A stretch of DNA of 9,507 bases, taken from Planctomycetaceae bacterium UBA6163 (GTDB lineage: Bacteria; Planctomycetota; Planctomycetia; Pirellulales; Pirellulaceae). Of this stretch, positions 6,650 to 9,507 are shown piece after piece; positions within the stretch are counted from its first letter, which is position 1; the number at the start of each line of letters is the position of its first letter. The position numbers were made by a program, and so were the translations under genes. The stretch lies in assembly GCA_002428205.1 (NCBI GenBank), contig DIUH01000208.1, positions 26,524 through 36,030 of the forward strand, written 5' to 3'. The notes beneath the pieces are model-generated. The model saw nothing but the letters and a program-made list of their open reading frames with translations. It made no database searches and was not told the DNA's origin.

Positions 6650-8509
6650 ATGGCGACTGAGCCAGCGAAAACAGCAAGTGGGCCGAACCCCACTGAACCC
6701 AACCCGCCAATCATGAACACAGTTCCCGTCGAGCGCGGGACGATCGACGCGACCGGACGGACCGCCCATTTTGGCGATACGCCGGGTGGAGTCGGCGAGG
6801 GGGCAGCCGGTATTACCCTTGGCCTGTTTGCTGCCGCGACTTTTTATCTGTTCGCTTGGGCGTTTCCGCTGCCATGGGTCGAGCGATACTTTCTAGGCCA
6901 CCCGGTTTCGATCGCAGCGACCATTTTGTTCGCGATCGCCTGTTCGATTCTTGCGGTCAAAGTGCGACGGATTCGGGCCGACACGAAACTGACCAACCAG
7001 CTTCGCGACGACGACCTGATGATCGCGCTGCCCGAAAACTTGCAGACCAGCGAACGATGGCTGCTGAAGAACGATGCCGGCCGAGTCGCAAAGCTTTGGC
7101 TACTGTCGCTTGGCGACCTGCCGCAATCCGCCCGCCGCAGCCCGTTGGTCGTCCGTTTGGCCGAACTGCTGCAGCGGCAATCGGGGCGCGTTTCGACTCG
7201 GCACCTGTCCGACGATTTGCGAGAAGTATCGTCGCGTGAAGGCGACACGGCTTACGATTCCTTGCAACTGATTCGGATCATCGTCTGGGCGATCCCGATG
7301 CTCGGCTTCCTCGGCACCGTGATCGGCATCACACAAACGCTCGGCGGGCTCGACTTTTCCGACGGCACCGCTGCCGTCGATCGGCTCAAGAGCGGTCTGT
7401 ACGTCGCGTTTGATACCACGGCCCTGGGGCTGGTGCTTTCGGTCCTTGCGATCTTTTTGCAGTTTCCGGTCGAGCGATCGGAGCAACGGTTGCTTGGCGA
7501 GATCGACCGCCGCGTCGGCTCGATGCTCTCCGCCGGCCTTCCGTCGGACGATCACGGCGATAACCCTGCGGCTCATATCGCGGAACTTTGCGATGGCATT
7601 CGAGTCGCGGTCGGGCAATCGATCGCCTCACAAGCCGATCTTTGGCGAACGACGATCGACGAAGCCCACTCGCATTGGCAACGCGTCGCTGAAGACAACA
7701 GCCAGCGGATCGCAACGGCACTGGCAACCAGCCTGCGACCGCTGCTGGAAATGCACACCGAAAAGCTGTCGTCGACGCTCGGCAGTCACACCTCTGCGAT
7801 GAAGCAGCAATTGGACGAGCACTCGGAGTCGTTGCAAAGCGGTTTCGCAGGTCACGCGTTATCGCTGAAATCGCAGTTCAACCAGCACACCAGTGCTTTC
7901 CAAACGACGGTCCAAACGCAGATGGCCGGTCAAGCCGAGTCGCTTGACCGCCACAGCGAATCGTTGGCCTTGCACAGCGAATCGTTCAGCGAAATCCGGT
8001 CGCAGTGGAACCATGATTTGGCAAGTCGTTTGCAAAAGTGGAACGAAGCGTACTCGTCCGGCACTGAGGCGATCGCCGATCACCACAAGTCGCTGGACCG
8101 ACAAGCCGCGGCGCTGATCGACCAAAACGTGCGTTTGACCGAAGCACAAAACCAATTGACTTTGGCCAGCAACCGTCTGGCCGAACAAACGGCGGGGCTC
8201 GTCGAGACGAGCCGGCGGGGCGAACAGTTGGCGCTCCTGCAGCGATCGCTCGATGGAAACTTGTTGCGATTGTCGGAAGTCAACGCGGCGATCCAGCACG
8301 CTATCGAAGTCCAAGACGATGCGAGGCAGTCGACTGCCGTCACCGATCAATTGTCCGGCGCGATGTTGGTGCTCGCTCGCGCCGTCGACGTGTTGACCAA
8401 GGAATTGCCAGCCGCATCGCGAAGTATCGTCAAGGGTGAACTTGGCGGTCACGCTGATGTCGGCCACGGCGACGCGGTGTCGAAACCTGCAACAAGGCGT
8501 GCCGCATGA
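6650..8509 (+). CDS. MotA/TolQ/ExbB-family membrane protein with long coiled-coil tail
   Basis: 619 residues from the ATG at 6650 (AGGA 11 nt upstream); an in-frame ATG at 6575 would add 25 Arg-rich residues and is less convincing. Predicted membrane helices are at about 54-75, 85-104, 207-228 and 251-271, with a loop of about 100 residues between the second and third, as in MotA rather than three-helix ExbB. The channel signature is clear: WAIPMLGFLGTVIGITQ (213-229) and LKSGLYVAFDTTALGLVLS (246-264). Proteins of this family form pentameric stators around an ExbD/MotB-type partner and couple ion flow to mechanical work. After the fourth helix comes a cytoplasmic tail of about 330 residues, predicted coiled coil, rich in Gln, Ser, Ala and His, with strict 11-residue repeats at 369-445. 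Such a tail is far longer than in ExbB or TolQ and recalls ZorA of Zorya defence systems. The stop overlaps the partner gene start (ATGA), implying coupled translation. The cargo or task is unknown. Confidence 0.85.
   Translation: MATEPAKTASGPNPTEPNPPIMNTVPVERGTIDATGRTAHFGDTPGGVGEGAAGITLGLFAAATFYLFAWAFPLPWVERYFLGHPVSIAATILFAIACSILAVKVRRIRADTKLTNQLRDDDLMIALPENLQTSERWLLKNDAGRVAKLWLLSLGDLPQSARRSPLVVRLAELLQRQSGRVSTRHLSDDLREVSSREGDTAYDSLQLIRIIVWAIPMLGFLGTVIGITQTLGGLDFSDGTAAVDRLKSGLYVAFDTTALGLVLSVLAIFLQFPVERSEQRLLGEIDRRVGSMLSAGLPSDDHGDNPAAHIAELCDGIRVAVGQSIASQADLWRTTIDEAHSHWQRVAEDNSQRIATALATSLRPLLEMHTEKLSSTLGSHTSAMKQQLDEHSESLQSGFAGHALSLKSQFNQHTSAFQTTVQTQMAGQAESLDRHSESLALHSESFSEIRSQWNHDLASRLQKWNEAYSSGTEAIADHHKSLDRQAAALIDQNVRLTEAQNQLTLASNRLAEQTAGLVETSRRGEQLALLQRSLDGNLLRLSEVNAAIQHAIEVQDDARQSTAVTDQLSGAMLVLARAVDVLTKELPAASRSIVKGELGGHADVGHGDAVSKPATRRAA
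7754..7984 (+). repeat. Seven hendecad (11-residue) repeats in the coiled-coil tail
   Basis: Seven consecutive 33-bp units encode an 11-residue pattern. His occupies position 1 in six of seven units (residues 369, 380, 391, 402, 413 and 435; Gln at 424). Hydrophobic residues (Leu, Met, Phe or Val) usually occupy positions 5 and 9, and Ser or Thr is common at position 2. A 4-4-3 spacing is typical of hendecad coiled coils, which are straight or slightly right-handed. The DNA of the units has diverged, so this is selected protein periodicity rather than a recent DNA tandem repeat. Confidence 0.75.
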
Positions 8510-9507
8510 GCGGCCGACGCCGCCAGGGGCTGGCCCCCACACTATTTCCGTTCTTGGCCGTACTGGTCTGCACACTCGGTACGCTGATCCTGCTGCTCGC
8601 GCTGGTCGCACAGAATGCGGGCGAAGCGATCGCGGCTGCGGATAAGGTGCCGACCTCGGAAGCCGAATCGCCCGAAGCCATGGCGGACTTAGGCCCAACG
8701 CCTGAGGAGATCGCTCAGGCCGAAGCACTTGCCGAGGCGTCCGAGCAGATCGAGCGTGAGATTCGCGAAGCGGCTTGGCATCGCCAGCAGACCATCAAGA
8801 TGCGCGACCAACAGACGGCTGACCTCGAAGCGCGTCGCGATCGCAGGGCGCATCTGGAAGACCACGTTCGCCGCCTGCGACTTGAACTGGAATCGTTGTC
8901 GACAGAGGTCGAAGCGACAATCGACCAACAGGGCGACGTTGCCAAGGTGCAAGAGACGCTCGACAAATTGCTGCTGGAAATAGAATCGGAAAAGGAAGCG
9001 ATCGGCAATCTGCAGTCCGAATTGCAATCCGAAACGCCGCGCATCGTGATCGTGCCGCACAAAGGGCCCAACGGCACCGACCGCCGACCGGTCTACATCG
9101 AATGCGGAAAAGACGGCGTCCTGATCCAACCGGGCAACATCCGCATCACGCAAGCCGAACTCGAACCGCGAACCGGATTTCCCAACCCGCTCGAAGCCGC
9201 CCTGCGTACCATTCGGCTGCACGCCACACAAACCTACGGCGACGAGATCGCACCGTATCCGCTATTGGTCGTCCGTCCCGATGGGATCAAATCGTACGGA
9301 ATCGCTCGCGCGGCGATGAACAACTGGGACGACCAGTTCGGCTATGAACTGGTGCCAGCGGAAGTCGACTTGGCATTCCCGGAAACCGATCCGGTGCTGA
9401 GCAACAAAGTGATTGCGGTGGTTCGCGAAACGGTCCGCCAGCGCGACCAGTTGGCGATCCGTTTCGGTGGTGGTGGCGGTTCAGCCGGTGGCAATGGTTC
9501 GGGCCCA
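8506..9507 (+). CDS. ExbD/TolR-like partner protein with coiled coil, 3'-partial
   Basis: The frame runs open from the ATG at 8506 to the window edge, 334 residues without a stop, so the end lies outside. The start overlaps the previous stop (ATGA), with AAGG 8 nt upstream. Order: basic tip (GRRRQ, 3-7), a single membrane helix (about 12-36, LFPFLAVLVCTLGTLILLLA), an acidic linker (40-65), a coiled coil (about 66-176), then an alpha/beta domain (about 178-296). In that domain a strand (PLLVVRPDG, 252-260), a helix (YGIARAAMNNW) and a further strand (YELVPAEVDLAF) resemble the extracytoplasmic fold of ExbD/TolR. A Gly-rich stretch begins at 321. Topology would be N-in with the rest periplasmic, acting as rotor or plug of the preceding MotA/ExbB-like protein. 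Notably the membrane helix has no Asp or Glu, where ExbD, TolR and MotB carry the essential proton-binding Asp. No OmpA-type peptidoglycan-binding motif is seen in the part available. Confidence 0.78.
   Translation, partial: MSGRRRQGLAPTLFPFLAVLVCTLGTLILLLALVAQNAGEAIAAADKVPTSEAESPEAMADLGPTPEEIAQAEALAEASEQIEREIREAAWHRQQTIKMRDQQTADLEARRDRRAHLEDHVRRLRLELESLSTEVEATIDQQGDVAKVQETLDKLLLEIESEKEAIGNLQSELQSETPRIVIVPHKGPNGTDRRPVYIECGKDGVLIQPGNIRITQAELEPRTGFPNPLEAALRTIRLHATQTYGDEIAPYPLLVVRPDGIKSYGIARAAMNNWDDQFGYELVPAEVDLAFPETDPVLSNKVIAVVRETVRQRDQLAIRFGGGGGSAGGNGSGP

Noticed and set aside
7859..8728. Minus-strand open frame of 289 codons opposite the MotA/ExbB-like and ExbD-like genes
   Set aside because: Its Arg/Gln-rich translation shows no domain and it lies wholly opposite two well-supported overlapping genes.
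6650..9507. Complete Zorya anti-phage system
   Set aside because: Only the ZorA/ZorB-like layout is seen. The ExbD-like protein lacks the membrane Asp and shows no OmpA-type peptidoglycan-binding domain in the part present, and no ZorC, ZorD or ZorE gene is in the window.

Overview
The window looks like chromosomal DNA of a planctomycete, probably of the Rhodopirellula/Pirellulales type. This is inferred from the protein families, not from any marker gene. The signs are a small membrane-anchored protein with a C-terminal domain I associate with planctomycetes, a DNA-binding-type protein with a very long Gly/Ser/Asp linker, an ExbB/ExbD-like pair of unusual build, carotenoid genes, weak Shine-Dalgarno sites, and a moderate G+C content judged by eye. 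No rRNA, tRNA, CRISPR array, integrase or transposase gene was found.

Left part (1-3424): two plus-strand carotenoid genes form an operon. The 5'-truncated crtI (phytoene desaturase) overlaps crtB (phytoene synthase) by an ATGA junction. CrtB carries an extra C-terminal region of about 90 residues with two predicted membrane helices and a terminal CxxC. It ends convergently, by a 4-bp stop-codon overlap, on a minus-strand family 2 glycosyltransferase of the polyprenyl-phosphate mannosyltransferase type.

Middle (3425-6394): a 365-bp intergenic stretch holds a perfect 28-bp inverted repeat with a 29-nt loop, probably a REP/MITE-like dispersed element. Upstream of it, also on the minus strand, lie two genes. 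One encodes a 547-residue protein with an N-terminal excisionase/MerR-type helix-turn-helix, about 430 residues of acidic Gly/Ser/Asp linker, and one transmembrane helix near the C-terminus. The other encodes a 239-residue protein with an N-terminal membrane segment and a small conserved C-terminal domain.

Right part (6395-9507): a divergent intergenic region with several short palindromes separates these from a plus-strand pair joined by another ATGA overlap. The first gene encodes a four-helix MotA/TolQ/ExbB-family protein with a coiled-coil tail of about 330 residues, including a striking 11-residue periodicity marked by histidines. The second, cut by the window end, has one N-terminal membrane helix, a coiled coil and an ExbD/TolR-like domain, but no acidic residue in its membrane helix. 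The pair is presumably a membrane complex of the ExbB-ExbD/MotA-MotB/ZorA-ZorB superfamily. The missing proton-carrying Asp makes its energy coupling uncertain.

The most unusual content is this four-gene neighbourhood (3790-9507): a membrane-tethered HTH protein, a small anchored protein, and a divergent motor-like pair with a long cytoplasmic tail. That they act together is inference from proximity only.
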